A DNA stretch of 64,000 nt from Oryzias latipes (GCF_002234675.1 NC_019867.2:30664747-30728746), one strand, 5' to 3'. Positions 27,290-42,464 are shown, counted from the first letter of the stretch. A program made the numbers and translations. The notes: generated by a model not told the origin, from the letters alone.

Positions 27290-27547
27290 TTTAACCAAGA
27301 ACTATTTATTTTCCACAACTGCAACCAGTTTTGAGATGACAAATAGTGTTCCTGTACAGATCATGGAAGATGGATTTAGACATTGAGCTTTCAAACCCTT
27401 CAGGCCAAACCTGAAAGCATCAGCTCCTCTCAAACCAGACTGTTGGATCTTCAGTTCAGCTGTTGGACATCTTTAATTCTGTTCAAGATGAAGCAGAAAG
27501 TCTGGAAGAGGTTGACTGAAGCCTTATCACTGCCGGGCAGAGGTCGT
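27290..27547 (-). other. Actin 3' UTR with poly(A) signal
   Basis: About 250 bases follow the stop codon. AATAAA on the minus strand (27305-27310) is the likely polyadenylation signal, with the cleavage site probably near 27290. Confidence 0.6.
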
Positions 27548-29795
<2,248 letters not shown>

Positions 29796-29799
29796 GACA

Positions 29800-30015
29800 C
29801 TGCTGAACGCGCCGCGCGCCTCTTTATGTGCGCACGCGACCGCTTGCCTTCTCCATAAAAGGGAACGTTCTCTCAGCTCGTGCTGTGATTGGTCCAGGTG
29901 AGCTGGAATCACAGAAAATGTCTCAGAGCGCGTGCTGATTGGCCAAAGGTTGTGTCGATCATCATTCAATCTGATGCTGAGGGGGAGGGGAGGGGAGGGG
30001 TGGCTGTGATTGGGT
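29800..30015 (-). promoter_or_regulatory. Actin promoter: CArG box, CCAAT boxes, TATA-like element
   Basis: A TATA-like CATAAA sits at 29823-29828 (minus). A perfect CArG box CCATAAAAGG at 29853-29862 is the serum-response-factor site typical of actin genes. CCAAT boxes (ATTGG on plus) lie at 29888, 29938 and 30009, and a G-rich Sp1-like run at 29981-30000. The CArG-to-TATA spacing of about 25-30 bases fits known actin promoters. Confidence 0.75.
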
Positions 30016-32620
30016 CCGCTCACTACAGGTGAGTTCGGATTTCTGCTTATTTCTTTTTGGAAACCGGATCACAGAGGCGAACAGAATCACACACTGAGTC
30101 TGAAAAAGCCATGGAAATGCGCTTCTCCTCCTGCTCACGTGCATGCAGGAGGTGTGGAGGAGGTTTCTGTGGGAAACTGTTGCTTAAGTAGGTCAGAAAA
30201 ACACAAGAATCCACGTCACACTGAGGTGTTATGTCTGCAAGGAGGAATGCTGATTTCCAGCTCGGAAGCTGATTGATTTTTAATGTAAATGTTTATAAAA
30301 GGCTTCCATTTAAAAAAAAGCCTTTTGAATTTTGAGAGAATGAACTTGATGGTGACAGTGGCTGTCACCCTGCAGGTTTGTGCACGTCACACAGCCTGTA
30401 ACATTTAGTGCATGTTGCATGGGTGAGAATTGGTCATATGTGAATATTCTAGGAAAAAACAAATAGGCATGGTCTATATGTTACATTTTCAGAGATGGAT
30501 CAGGACTGAAATACGTTAAAAGCACAGAATAAGTACGAATAAACTACGCAAAGAACATGTAAACAAATGTACAACATGAACCCTGCGTGATTATTGTGCT
30601 GTTTATATCCAGTTTATTAGTGATTTGTGCAAACGTGATATGTGCCCCCTATATGTAAAATAAAAGTTCTACATCTGTGTCCATGAGACATCAGTGGAAC
30701 GGTCAGGGAAAGACATCAATTTGTTTATGCATCTCGCTAAAATCACGCTGATTTGTACAAGATTAACGTAAAAGTTGCACATAAACTATGTAAGATATGC
30801 ATAAACAGCGTAATTCTCAACCCACCAAGAAATTTGAACAGCTCAAAACCGAATTCATGCAAAGACCCGTCGGCGCACATCTGCACACATTGACGAATAA
30901 CAAACACAAGAAACAATTACAAGTAACATAAATCACGCATGTAAAGACCAAAATTGAATTCATGGTAAATGTGCAAAATATACGTAGTGGCTGTATGACA
31001 CGACCTTAACACTGATGAAGCTCCTGAGCTGCACATGCAGCAGGACAGGGCAGCCCAGCCTGGAGGCAGCAGACGGACGCAGTTGGAAACCAAAACTCCA
31101 CACCGACCCAGTCACATCTGTAAACTTGATATTTCGTTGTTTCCCAACACTGATGTTTACTAGCAAACAGAGGGCAGGTCACTTAGTCACTGCTGCTGGT
31201 CTGACCTGGAGTTTAATTTTTTTTCAGAATCAGTAAGTTTGATTCATCTGCATCCCTTCTGCTGTCTCTTACCAAAGCAAATTCTGGAACTTAAACTGCA
31301 CCAAAAGGGAAATGATGAAGGCAAGGCTCGTCTGAAAGTTAAACGGCCCCAAATGCCACTTTACCTGACCAGGTAAAGTGATTGTCATCGCCATCAGCCC
31401 TCCACTCAGCATCAGCTCAGGTGTCTTAGATCATACACTCAATCAAATCTGCCTTTGAATGTAGTCAAAGGATCTGCTGTTAGCTTTGTTCTCACAGAAG
31501 AAAACAAAGGAAGCTGTGTTTTTAATAACACAGTTGATCCTGAAAATCATCTCCAAGCTCACATTTCCGCAGAAGTTTAAGTGTCAAAGGTCACGCTGCT
31601 TTCAGATGTATTTAAAAAAAATCCCCTTCAAGGTGCACACATCCTCTGTGAAGAACCCACGGGTCGTAGGGTGTTTCGGGTCTTTGAGATTCAGATACCC
31701 TCATGCACATGCACCCTCATGGTGCATGTCCTCTCTTAATCCACAGCCACCTTGAAGCTTTTTCAGCTTCCTCGCTGATGGTTGGACAGGCTCTTCTTTC
31801 TAGCAACCCTCAAGGAGCCTGAATGCCTGACACAGCATCTACAGCCCACTTCAACAGCTTACAGTTGACAACCTGAAAACATTAGACAATCAGAGTGGAG
31901 TGTGTGTGGACATCATCCTACAGACATCACATGGACACTGACGTATCACGTGCACATCCCGTCCATAAAGCATTTGTATGTGGTCAGTAAGGCGCCAGTG
32001 CGTGCACCTCACTAACCACTGGAGTGCTGTGCAAAGTTCATCGTGCAACAGCATCACCCGTACATCACAAGTGCATGTAACTTACATTATCCTTACAAAT
32101 ACTTCATGATACAATTACCACACGAACAACAATGGTACGTCCCTTTTATCTTGACATCCCTTAATCATCCCATACGAGCCTCACGGGAACTGCAAGACAC
32201 GCCTGCTTCCCTTTAAGATGCAGCCGCTCCTCTCTATGACCCACTAAGGGCCTGGTTCTACGGAGCTAGAATTGAGGCTTTCGTTTTGTTCTTCTAACTT
32301 TTGTTTTGTACCTGTAGCTTCCGACTTGAAACTTTCGTTTTGTACTTGGAAGTTTTGTTTTGTAATTTGCACATATTTTAAAAATGTAAGTTTCAAGTTA
32401 CAGGCTACAGGTACAAAACAAAACCTACGAAACATGTTTTAACATATTTGGCATGCCTGGAAGAACCAATGAGTCACCAACTTATCATGTTTGTAGAATC
32501 TCCATCCAATCATAGCGAGAAGAGAGTAGGGACCTGCAGTTACATCAACCAAACCTGATTACAATCACACAGTGGGTATGACTCTCACAACTCCTCAAAT
32601 GTAAGTGATGTTATAAGTGA
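30016..32620. other. No gene seen
   Basis: About 2.6 kb of intergenic sequence. The 30480-30960 part is rich in TACGTAAA/TGCATAAA-type variations and may be an old repeat, but no family was recognised. Confidence 0.4.
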
Positions 32621-32625
32621 TGTAA

Positions 32626-32681
32626 TGGATAGATGGATGGACGGACAGACGGACGGACGGACAGACAGACAGACAGACAGA
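32626..32681 (+). repeat. GATG/GGAC/ACAG tetranucleotide repeat
   Basis: A compound, imperfect tetranucleotide array (GATG, then GGAC, then AGAC units). It lies beside a minus-strand Rex3-type fragment. Confidence 0.85.
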
Positions 32682-32719
32682 TATGTGAACAGGATGGTTG
32701 TTTATGATTCCATCAGAAT

Positions 32720-32866
32720 TTGACGAAATGACACATCCGGACTAGACGCCCGAGGAACCTCAACTGGCTCCTCTGGATGTGGAGGAGAAGCGGTTCTACA
32801 CCAAGCTCTCCACGGGAGACCGAGCTTCTCGCCCTATCTCTAAGGGAGCGCCCAGCCCCCCTTAAT
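32720..32866 (-). mobile_element. Rex3/RTE-type LINE short fragment
   Basis: The minus strand translates as GAGRSLRDRARSSVSRGELG and VEPLLLHIQRSQLRFLG, the same region as the fragment at 905-1994. It is cut short where the Tc1 remnant begins. Confidence 0.7.
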
Positions 32867-33464
32867 ATATGCCAAATAGCACAGAGACGTGCCTCCAAAC
32901 CTCTGGACAAAAGTCATTTGAAGACCAAGAACTTTTTGGCCACAACTATAAACGCTACATTTGTAGAGGAGTCAACACGGCCTGTGATGAAAGAAACACC
33001 ATTCCTACTGTGAAACACAGAGGTGGAGGGCTGATGGTTTGGGGATGTGTGAGCTAAAAAGGCTCAGGAAACTTGATCAGAATTGATGGCGAGATGAATG
33101 TAGCTCTTATCAGAATATAGTGGAGGAAAACTTGCACTCTTCAGCTCAGAGGCTGCACATGGGACACACTTGGACAATTTAACACGACAACAGTCCAAAA
33201 CACAAACCAAGTCCACCTGTCATTGGTTCCACCAGAATAAGGTGACGGTTCTGGAGCGGCTGTCTCTGTCTCCTGACTTTATTGTTATTAAGCCGCTCTG
33301 ATGAGATCTCAAACGGGCCGTTCCAAGAATTTAAAGGAACTGGAGGTTTTCAGCCAAGAAGGGATGCTTTACAATTAGAGAACATAAAGAAGCTCATCCA
33401 CAAAGACCACAAGAGACTTAAAGCTGTTGTTGATGCAAAAGGAGGCAATAATATTAAGAACTGA
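32867..33464 (+). mobile_element. Tc1-like transposase remnant
   Basis: Frame-shifted plus-strand motifs include KHRGGGLMVWGCVS (33012-33055), the phrase around the second catalytic region of Tc1 transposases, then FQPRRDALQLENIKKLIHK near 33350. Stops are frequent and no inverted repeats were found. Confidence 0.7.
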
Positions 33465-36415
33465 GGTAAGTCAACTTTTGAACATGATCATTTGGGAAGT
33501 CAATGGTGTGACCCCAAAGGAGCCTGGTAAACAGGGTTAGTTTTCTGGCTAACACTTTAACAAAAGTCTCATCTCTTCATCACGCCACGTTTATCTACCA
33601 GATTGTGTCTTGTGGCTCTTGTTTTGTTTTTTGCACTTGTTGCTTTTTGATTTGTCCTCATTTCCTCCTTGATGTGGTCTGATATGTTCACCTGCAGTCA
33701 CATTGAACTACACCTGAATTGTCCTGAAGGGGAACTGAGACCCCCTTTCAATGGGTTGAAGTAGAGTTTATGGGAGCTGTCAAAGCTGCAAAGGAGGTGG
33801 ACCATGAAAGGAAAGAGTCTCTGGTTCAGAGCGAGCAGCTCAGGGTTTGAGCCGCCTCCTGCAGCAGAGCAGCTTCCCTTCAGAGGCGGAACTGATTCTC
33901 CTCTTCCTGGCTGCGGCTGAGCTCGTCTTTTCAAAGCCTTCCTCCTTTGATGTGTTTGGTGAGAACACGACAAAGCTCAGGCAGTTTTTAAATACGATCA
34001 GATCCTGAACCCCTTATGTAAACTAAGAAAAACCAGGTTTGGTTTGTTCCATGAAGGTATCACACCCTCTGCTCCCAATCAGGAAAAACTGGTTTCTGTC
34101 AAAATATAATCAGGCAAAGGCAATTGATCAGACTTGTTTTGCTGACTTCTTCTGCTGTCAGGACTCAAAGTTGTGTAGATTTTAGTGAATAATCTACAGT
34201 TCTTGCTCATTTTTCTTTGCTTTTTTTTTTTGCTAACTAAAGATGTTTGGATAAAACTTTTTTAGAGTTTTTGAAACGGTAACATCTGACTCACGGCGTG
34301 TTTGTTCAGAGCAAACTGAACACTGTAGCTTCGTAGGATTGGAGTTGTTCCTGTTTTCGGGTCGACACCCTGAGCGCGCTCAGACTCGTCTGTTCAGTTT
34401 CAACTCAAACACAGCTACGCTTTTACTAAAATCCTCTTAGGACAAATCTTACTTTCACTTCCCTAACATGAGAAGTTGGGGAACTGAAACTTTTTTTGCT
34501 TTGTTCTGGGTCAGTCCTCTGCAGGGGAGGCCCCGCCCCCTCCCTGTCTGTCCTTTTATGGAAATAAGTGATTTCCAACAAATAAGAGGAGGAAGTTTTA
34601 CAGCGGTTCAACTTCAGCTTTTCACTCCTAATTGTTCATAATTCAATGCACAGCCTTCATGCTCTCGTGTGTCATACAGAAATGGTTTAAAATAAAAACC
34701 AGAAAACTCCTTTAATGTCTGAGAGGAGGAGCTTAAACTCGTTAGAGACCTGTCGTCTTTTTAGTTCACCTTTTCTTGGTTTTTGCTCTTTGGCCTGTTC
34801 AGGTCTGGTTTTCTGATGTGTTAAATCTGAACCCGGTTTTTAGTTTTAGTTTCTGTTCCCAGATTTTAATGCAGAATCATCTTTGTGTCTCAACCTTTCT
34901 GCCGAGTCCCGTTAATGTAAGGGTTTGTTTTTGTGAAGTCAAGTTTCATTTATTTTCAAAAGTATTCTGCCTACCAATTAACTAATGTGTTGCTCATCTG
35001 AGTCCAGCAGACCACTGTCCACGACATCTGATGCTGTAATCTGTGTTAAACCAGAACTCAATCTGCACCTGAGAAACCTGCGAGCAGGCCTGGACGCCCG
35101 GAGGTTTTACCTGGAAAGGTGTTTTCAGACGCATGTTGTCCTTATATGGACATGCTACAGAGGCGCTCCACTTCTGTTACATCATGGCATGAAGACACAA
35201 AGCAAGCACAAAATTAGCAGACTTTAGTAACCCAAAAGACTTTTACTACTGGAAAACATTTGATTTCTACTCTTATGATACCCAAAAGGCTACATGAAAC
35301 ATTTTATTCAGAGGTTGACTTGATGTGACTAAATTCTATTAAAATTTAAAAAATTGCATTTTATCACAGAGTTATGGTGTTCCTGTTACTCTGGTATTGT
35401 AGTAAAGTCTGACTTTTGCTACATTGAAAGCACTGATTTAGAAACAAAAGTTCCTTTAGAGCTGAAAACAAGAGAAGGTGAATACATGAGAAAGGTTGTT
35501 GGTCTGAAAACTTTACTTTTTAAAGCCAAACTTTTCAAATGAGAGCCTCCTGCAGCAGAGCAGCTTCCCTTCAACCACGTTTGCTACCCGCCGGGTTATC
35601 GAACGCAGTCGGCCACAGCTGACATTGTCCACATTCTCAGGCTGGTTCAGACCTGTCGGGGGGGCGTGCCAGCCGCTCCTCCACAGCAACAACCTGCAGC
35701 CGCGCACACACCAAAAAAGGTGCTCTGTGGCCCGACTGGAACTGCTCCCTTCGTGTTTGTTCAAAACCCAACTGCTTCTCTTGAAAGTCGGCGTGCAGAG
35801 ACTTGAACCCTGCAGAGAGCAGGCGTTGTCCTGATCTCTGTCAGAGGAACACCTAAAGTCTGCGAGAGGCAGTGGGAAAAAGACAGGAAATGCTGACGAG
35901 GACTCATGTCTGCAGGCTTTAATGCTTTCATTTGAATCAAAATGCAGAATTTAAATCTGACTTCACAATAGAGAAGCTGTTTCCTACGTGTTTCACTTCA
36001 TGTTTCAGCAGAAACATATTTATCAGTCATTTAGATTCTGCTGTTCGGCTGTGAACCGAAACATGGAGGTTAGGAAATAAACAGGAGACTGAATTTGAAT
36101 AATCCTGTCAAATAGTTCAACAGCTCGTCTATATTATTACTAGGACTATAAATATAATTTTGACACATAAAATATCTAAAAGAGTTTTATTTCAGTTGAG
36201 CAACACATTTATTTATTCATTCATTTCTTTTTGTCTATTTGATTTGATTTGTGTTTGTTTCTACCAAAATACTTCTAAAACTTAAAGATTGTTCTTCTTT
36301 GCTTTCCATGCTCTCCCTGATTCCTCCACCCTCACCTGGTTTGTCTAATCATTGGCCTTCATCCCACCTGTGAGCCGCAGCATTCAGGACTGACACTTCC
36401 TCACGCTCTTTAGCA
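33465..36415. other. No gene seen; contains a CArG/GC-box cluster
   Basis: About 3 kb without coding signal. It contains a 29-bp exact direct repeat (33854-33882 and 35545-35573) and a promoter-like cluster at 34525-34600, both reported under findings. Confidence 0.45.
34525..34600. promoter_or_regulatory. CArG box with GC boxes (possible enhancer)
   Basis: A perfect CArG box CCTTTTATGG (34552-34561) follows GC-box-like GGCCCCGCCCCCTCCC (34529-34544) and precedes GGAAGT (34593-34598), an ETS-type core. The site is about 4.8 kb upstream of the actin start. A role as an SRF-responsive enhancer is inference. Confidence 0.3.
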
Positions 36416-36419
36416 GCTG

Positions 36420-36690
36420 GATGCCTACGTTGGCTACAGGCAGGACCGGAGGATGGGAAATCAGGGTTGGATGCCCAGGGAGGTGCAATGAGCAACACCC
36501 CTGCCTAAAGAAATGTAGCCACAAGGGGACCTAAGCCAGGGTCTCATTGTGTCGGTCCCAAGCCTGGATTAACACAGAGGGTTGTGTCAAGAAGGACATC
36601 CGACGTAAGATCTCTGCCAAACCTAAATGTGTGAATCACAGAAATCTGACTTGCTGTGGCGACCCCTGAAGGAGAAAAGCTGAAGGGTGT
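36420..36690 (+). repeat. SINE/RTE-type 3' tail repeat
   Basis: The phrase GTCGGTCCCAAGCCTGG, then GGACATCCGACGTAAGA and TGCTGTGGCGACCCCTGAAG, is a common teleost retroposon 3' end. A second copy with the same phrases is the tail of the SINE at 59035-59275. Confidence 0.65.
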
Positions 36691-37261
36691 CGCCTTCAGT
36701 TTCTCACTCTGCCAGTTCATTTTGCCTCAGCTCACATTTCAGCTTTTGCTCATCTACTTTTTGTATTTTTAAACGCTCTTTCTGTCCTGGATCAAGATCA
36801 AGTCTGAGGGTTCTGATCTGCCTTTCTGCCTCTGGATTACAGATGTTGGATTGATTTGCCTCCTCCTCGTTCCATGACTCCTCCGGGGCTTTTGTCCTCC
36901 AGTGGGATCTCTGTCTGTGTTACTGAAGTTTCAGCGCTCCCTGTGCAGCTGGAGGTGCATTTAACTCTTCCTGTGTACTTTTACTTAGTCCTACCCAGAA
37001 CATTGTAATCGTTTCCTTTCTTGGTTTTATTTAAAATCAATAGTTTGTATTTTAGCATTTTTAAACTGTTTGTTGTATTTGACACATTGCTCTAGATTTT
37101 GATGCTTCAACCGTGATGAGTAATTCCAATATTTTCCCCCCAAAAATATTTTAAATTCCTTCTTTAAAATATATATTTATTTTTTGCACAATATAATTAT
37201 AAATTAAATATGTATTAGTTAATTTCTACATAAAGTAACCTATCATATCTTAATTTTTTAA
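36691..37261. other. No gene seen
   Basis: Intergenic, partly T-rich. Confidence 0.4.
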
Positions 37262-37400
37262 AGTTGACTCTATTCTATTCATCCCACAATGGGGAAATTT
37301 GTTCTCCGTTGTTGACCCCTCCCCTGGGGGAGCAGTGAGCTGCAGACACAGCCGCGCTTGGGCACCATTCGGTGGTTCAACCCCCCAATCCAACCCCTTC
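37262..37400 (-). repeat. L2/Rex1-type LINE 3' end fragment
   Basis: The reverse complement includes AATTTCCCCATTGTGGGATGAATAGAATAG, the same 3' architecture as the LINEs ending at 10099 and 22241. The 37310-37400 part matches a GC-rich teleost repeat that I cannot name. Confidence 0.55.
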
Positions 37401-38755
37401 ATGCTGAGTGTTAAACATTATCTAAAACATTTTTCTAAACCCATGCAGAATATAATTACATTCAGATTTAAACCCCTGAAGAAGATGTTTTGTCATTTTT
37501 TTGCATTCCTGTTTGTTGTTCCTTCTGAGTTATGATGAACAGTCGCCTAACTGTGGAACGTTTGGGATCGGTAATTCAAAGAACAGCTGACTTCATTTTT
37601 AGATCACTTTTTATTACATGGATTATTTTTATACAGCTCTTCAAATGGACAATAGGTGGCGCTAATGCTCTTTTTTTCTGAAGATCATCCTTTTAGAAAG
37701 TGTGTGTTTGTGTTACTGCTGTGTGGCAGTTTGTGTTCATTTGTGACATGGAATAAAAAGCTGAAGCTGCTCTTTCAGGAGCTTTAAAATGGTAATAGTT
37801 TAAAAATTGGGTAAAGTATCAATCAAAACGTCTGTCTCAGTATTGATTGGATGCTCAGCCTTCTTTAAGCCTAAAACTTTTTGCTTTTGCTGAAAATGTT
37901 GAGTTTTTTTTGAAGTCCCACTCCAACTAAATTTTGATCAATTGTCAAATTGTAATTAATTAATTAATAATTAATCATTTAATTTTAATTTGAGAGTGAA
38001 AGTTTTTCTCCATTCGGTCACTGAACACTTCTAAACTTTGACATTTCTCGCTGATTCATTATATATTACAAATGTAATTCATTCCAGTATTCCATCCACC
38101 ATAACTGATGTTTTATCAGTTACTGTAAACATAATATTTATTTTGCACATTTAATGCAACTCCTCTTTTTTTGTTGACTCCGTTCACACAGTTAGGTTCA
38201 GTGTTTTCCTTTTTGAGAGCAGAGTCCCTGTCGCAGCTGGACCAGATTTCAGACGTTGTTAAACTGATGCTCCATCTCCTGCAGACGACGTCTCCAACGT
38301 TGGTCTAAATGCTCCTGCTGTCAGAGTGAATGGCTGACAGTCGACCCGCCGTTTAACTTGTAATACTTGCAGTCCACATGTATCAGGGTCTACGTTGAAC
38401 GCTGTCATCTGTGTAACTGAATCAGTAGAGGTTGAGTTGTTCGCAGTTCAGAACTTTCTGTTGTGAGTCACGGTCTCTTTTGAAGATGATGTGTTGAATT
38501 TGAAGTCAATGTTTGTAAATTGAAGATTTTAATTTCCATAATGATTCTCTTGATTTTTATATCTTTTACTTGGACTACCAAGACCGACAATTTATCCAGC
38601 TCCCTCATTTTTCTGACGATGACCTCGACCTGACCTTGGCCAGCGTTGGTGGTCTATTTAGTTTATTGAACATTTCACAGTTTCTGAGTTTTCTTCTGCT
38701 TTTTCCATAGTAATTTCTTTTCGGGGGAGGGAAGGGGTTCAGGTCTCAATGTTCT
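37401..38755. other. No gene seen
   Basis: AT-rich intergenic sequence, including a TAATTAAT run near 37955-37980. Confidence 0.4.
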
Positions 38756-38980
38756 TTACATCCAGAGAAATCCCTTAGACTTGACATAAGCCTCCACCTG
38801 CTGCTCCTCTGAGCTCCTCTCCAACTCTTCCTCTTCATTCCCGGTCACCACTGATGCATCCTGGGGGTTTGATCTGCAGCCCGATGACGAATACATAGTT
38901 GAGTTTGGAGTTTTAAGTCGTGCCGTAGTTTCTCGAGTTTGTCCGTTTAGAGCAGGCAGCTGTTTCACCTCCTCCACCAC
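38756..38980 (-). mobile_element. LINE ORF1 fragment
   Basis: A 74-codon minus-strand frame ends SSEEQQVEAYVKSKGFLWM, which parallels SLEQQIHSFLTSKGISLDLN in the ORF1 copy at 11165-11824. It is a short, decayed relative. Confidence 0.4.
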
Positions 38981-39019
38981 TTCCTGTGTCAGTTTATGCT
39001 GGTTTTATGTCTTCCATCT

Positions 39020-39245
39020 CTGGTGCTGTGGTAGAGCGGTTGACCTCTAATATGAAGGTTGCAGTTCCAGCTCCCGCCTTGGCCTAAAGTGAAGTTCAAG
39101 TCACTGACCCTCACTTTGCTCCTGGTGGTTAAAGGTTAGCGCCTTCACACGGCAGTGGGCAGTGGCACATCGGTGTGTAAATGTGTGTGTGTGCATGAGA
39201 GAATGTGACTGGAAAGCACGATGTGCCTTTAAGCAAACGCATCGG
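39020..39245 (+). mobile_element. tRNA-derived SINE
   Basis: An A-box-like GTGGTAGAGCGGTTG at 39028-39042 and a degenerate B-box-like GGTTGCAGTTCCA at 39057-39069 lie about 30 bases apart. They are followed by a body with GGCAGTGGGCAGTGGC and TGTGTAAATGTGTGTGTG, typical of teleost SINEs. Pol III activity is unlikely with this B box. Confidence 0.55.
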
Positions 39246-39378
39246 CCGTTTGTCCCAGCAGGAACAACAAAAAAAGAAACTGCCAGTTTGACTTGTTTAT
39301 ACATTGTTAATAGCTTTTACTTTATTATTAAATTTAATAATAATAATTATTATTCTATATGTAAAACGTATATGAATA

Positions 39379-40747
39379 CCGTAATTTCCGGACTATAAAC
39401 CGCTACTTTTTTCCTGCGCTTACAGCCCTGCGGCTTATTCAGTGACGCGGCTAATTTATGGATTCAATTGGCGGCCGCCATGTTCGTACTCAGTGAATGG
39501 TTTGAATTCTCTATCTATCACCAAGCACATGTCATTCATTTTTTAACACACCTCTGAGCAGCCAAACAGCATGGACGTCACTTCAGGTCTTAGACACTTC
39601 AGTCATGGTTCAACAAAACGAAACACGCATGCCCGGCCGCATCCCAGAATCCTTTGGTGCCATTAGACCCAACGTGCACGTGATCGCCGCTACAATATGA
39701 TAAAGCTTTTAAGTTAAAAGCAATCGTTAAAAGCAGCGTGAATAAATCCACCATCACCAACGGGTTTGGAAAAGCTGGTCAGCTGCGTGACGGAGAGAAC
39801 AGCGCATGCTCAGGAGTGAATTTACCTGAGTCATAGTGACTCGGCTAGCTGCACGTAAATATGTGGGAATAACATCAGCCTTTATTTTGTCGGGACACGA
39901 CTGGAAACACAAATCCACGTGATCGTTTCACGGTTTCTAAGGACTGAGCGGAATTTTGCATTAAAAAGCTCACAGCCGCCGTGTGAGATTTTCGGATAGG
40001 AAGGGGAGACAAGGAGCCCGCTTGGCGAGCGCGGAGCGCAGAGGCGTCGGCGGAGCAACAGTGTTTGTTTTGGAAGGAAACTTCTGACGCGCGTGCCGCG
40101 CTGAGGGGCGCATCTCGCGTCTCGCGCTGAGGCGTGCGCTTTTCAGTCGCCGCTGCTTTATTGTACTGGTGTGTGTTTTTAACCAGTCCTGTTACTCCCA
40201 TAACGCTGCCGCGACACAAGCGGAAGGAGAGCTGTTCCCGTTCACCCCTCCATGCACTGCTGCTACTTGCTCATTCTTAAACACGTACAACAGTGTGGCA
40301 AGCCCGGCGTTGGCCCCGCCTTTAGCCCCTAAGACTCATGGGAAATGGGGGATCGCGGATGTAAATTTTGTCATCATAACTGAGGGATGTAATGTTGATT
40401 ATATGGTTACTGTTTGTAATTTTATGTATGATACCTAGATTGTCAATAAGTAAAAAAAAAAACAAAAAAAAACCATAACTGAGGAACTTGTGAACAGAAT
40501 AGAGGTGCATGCTGTTTGGCAGATGTGGGTGTACTCAAATACATGAGCCTTAAGCAAGGCTGACCCCTGCCACAGTGTGCTACTAGGTCACACTAATTGT
40601 AAAGGTCAGGATGTGATTTGTCAGGATGACCTGGCTGCTTAATACTGTACTCTGATGCGGCTTGTGTATGTACAAAACTAGTTAAACACATTTAAATGGG
40701 TGTGTGCGGCTTGTAATCGGGTGCGCTGTATAATCCGGAATTTACGG
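39379..40747. mobile_element. pogo-like DNA transposon with TA target site
   Basis: The left end CCGTAATTTCCGGACTATA and right end TATAATCCGGAATTTACGG are inverted repeats flanked by TA on both sides (39377-39378, 40748-40749), as for Tc1/mariner-superfamily elements. A short plus-strand phrase KSTITNGFGKAGQLRDG (about 39740-39800) resembles the end of a pogo/DDE_1 transposase. The 39850-40320 interior is CpG-rich. No intact transposase remains. Confidence 0.6.
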
Positions 40748-40749
40748 TA

Positions 40750-42464
40750 CTTCTGTGCTTCTTTGTGATAAAAAAAGACGAATCTGCAGAAAATCTGATT
40801 ATTGATGTTGATAAACTGATTATCACCCATTTGCAAACATTTAAATGGGTTTTTGGTACATGAGATAACTGTTGGACTAACAGAAAGACATTTATTTAAC
40901 CTTTATTTCTCCAGGCAAGAAAGATTAAGAATTTGAATCTCATTTTCAACTCAAACATTAGTGATATAATTGTAGAAAATCTGGTAAATCTTAGAGAAGC
41001 CACTCCTAGAGTTCATAAACCTTTTGAAAGTCTTTTAAAAATGTAAAAAACATTATGAGAAAATAAGACGTGTTTTCACATCAAATCAGTCCAGCTAACA
41101 ATTAACTCCTCATCTGAAGATGTTGTCATTTTCTAAATGGGATTATGTCAGTTTCCTCTTCCTCTGCTGCCCTCTACTGTCTGTCTGTCTGTCTGTCTCT
41201 CACAGGTGCTTGAATTTAAAGGAGGGGCTTCCAACACACCTTCAACCTACACAGTCCCTCCAGTCACACTGTCAGCTCATATGTGTGTTGTTGAGATCAC
41301 TTCTGCATTCAGGCCTTTTGATTTACTCCCAAAGCAACTTTTGCTCTTCTATTCCCAGGATCAATGTTTAGGGTTTCGTCAGTCTTCAGCAGATTCCAAC
41401 CCCAAGAATAAACTTCATGGAACCTCAGTCACTGGTCTCTGATCATGAAAGAACAGACTAGTCTGTCAGAAATGGTGGGGAAAACAGTTGGAACTGCTAA
41501 CAGAGCTCAAAGATGTGGTATATAAGTATAGTGGTATAGTGGAATATATATAGAGGATTGAAGTGTTAGGAACCCTGGCCTCTTAACCCTTCGTCAATCA
41601 GCGATTCCTTTTTTTGCTCCTCATCCTCCTCTGAATGGTTTTGTGAAATGATGTGGATCGAAGCAACAGGAGAAACTGTAAGAAGATCAAAAGAAAGGCA
41701 GAGAGTTTATCTTTCCTCTATTCCCAATTCCTGTGCAGGAAACCAAATTATGACAGAATCTGAAAAAACTTGACTTTGCTAAAAGGCCAAAAAATAGTAA
41801 ATAATATTAAAAGTTTCAGTTCAATGCAAAAACCCATTTGGTAAACAGGATAGAAACTGATCAAAGCTTAAAAGCTGAAATTTGAGTCTTGCTAAAAATC
41901 AAAATAAAACTCATTTACTCATCAACTAAATACTATATATATTAAATACATTAAATGTGTTTATTTCCTAAAATGAGCTAAAAATTAGCTGGATTTTTTT
42001 TAAATGACTGAAAAGGGGAAAAACACTCAAGTAGAGGTTGATAAGAGCTACAGGAGTGATCAACTTTGGGATGTTTCCAGAGGAAACGGTTATCAACCTA
42101 AAATAAATTAACAAAATGTCCAAAGTGAAGTAATTTTTAAAATAATTTGGTTTTTCAGTAAACTTAGATTATGACTAGATAAAGGCCCTGAGGATTTTAT
42201 TCAGCTAAATCATGTTTGCCTCAGATGTTATCTGCTATTGCAGGCTGTTGAGTCTTTGTCCTTTTCCACTGAAACCATTTTCTGTTTCCATCCATCCACT
42301 TTGTGATTGATGTTCAGGGTCACAGTGTTGCTGGAGCCGATCCAGGAACAGTCGTGTTACTGCAGAGTTGCACCCTGGACTTTTAACGTATGTCAGATGA
42401 ATAAGGCAAAATAATCCCACTTAGAAATCATGGAGGGGTCTGACATTTTCTTCTTATAGGTGCA
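40750..42464. other. No gene seen
   Basis: AT-rich intergenic sequence. A short CTGT run is present at 41178-41200, and 42280-42350 resembles the common GGGTCACAGTGTTGCTGGAG retroposon tail. Confidence 0.4.
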
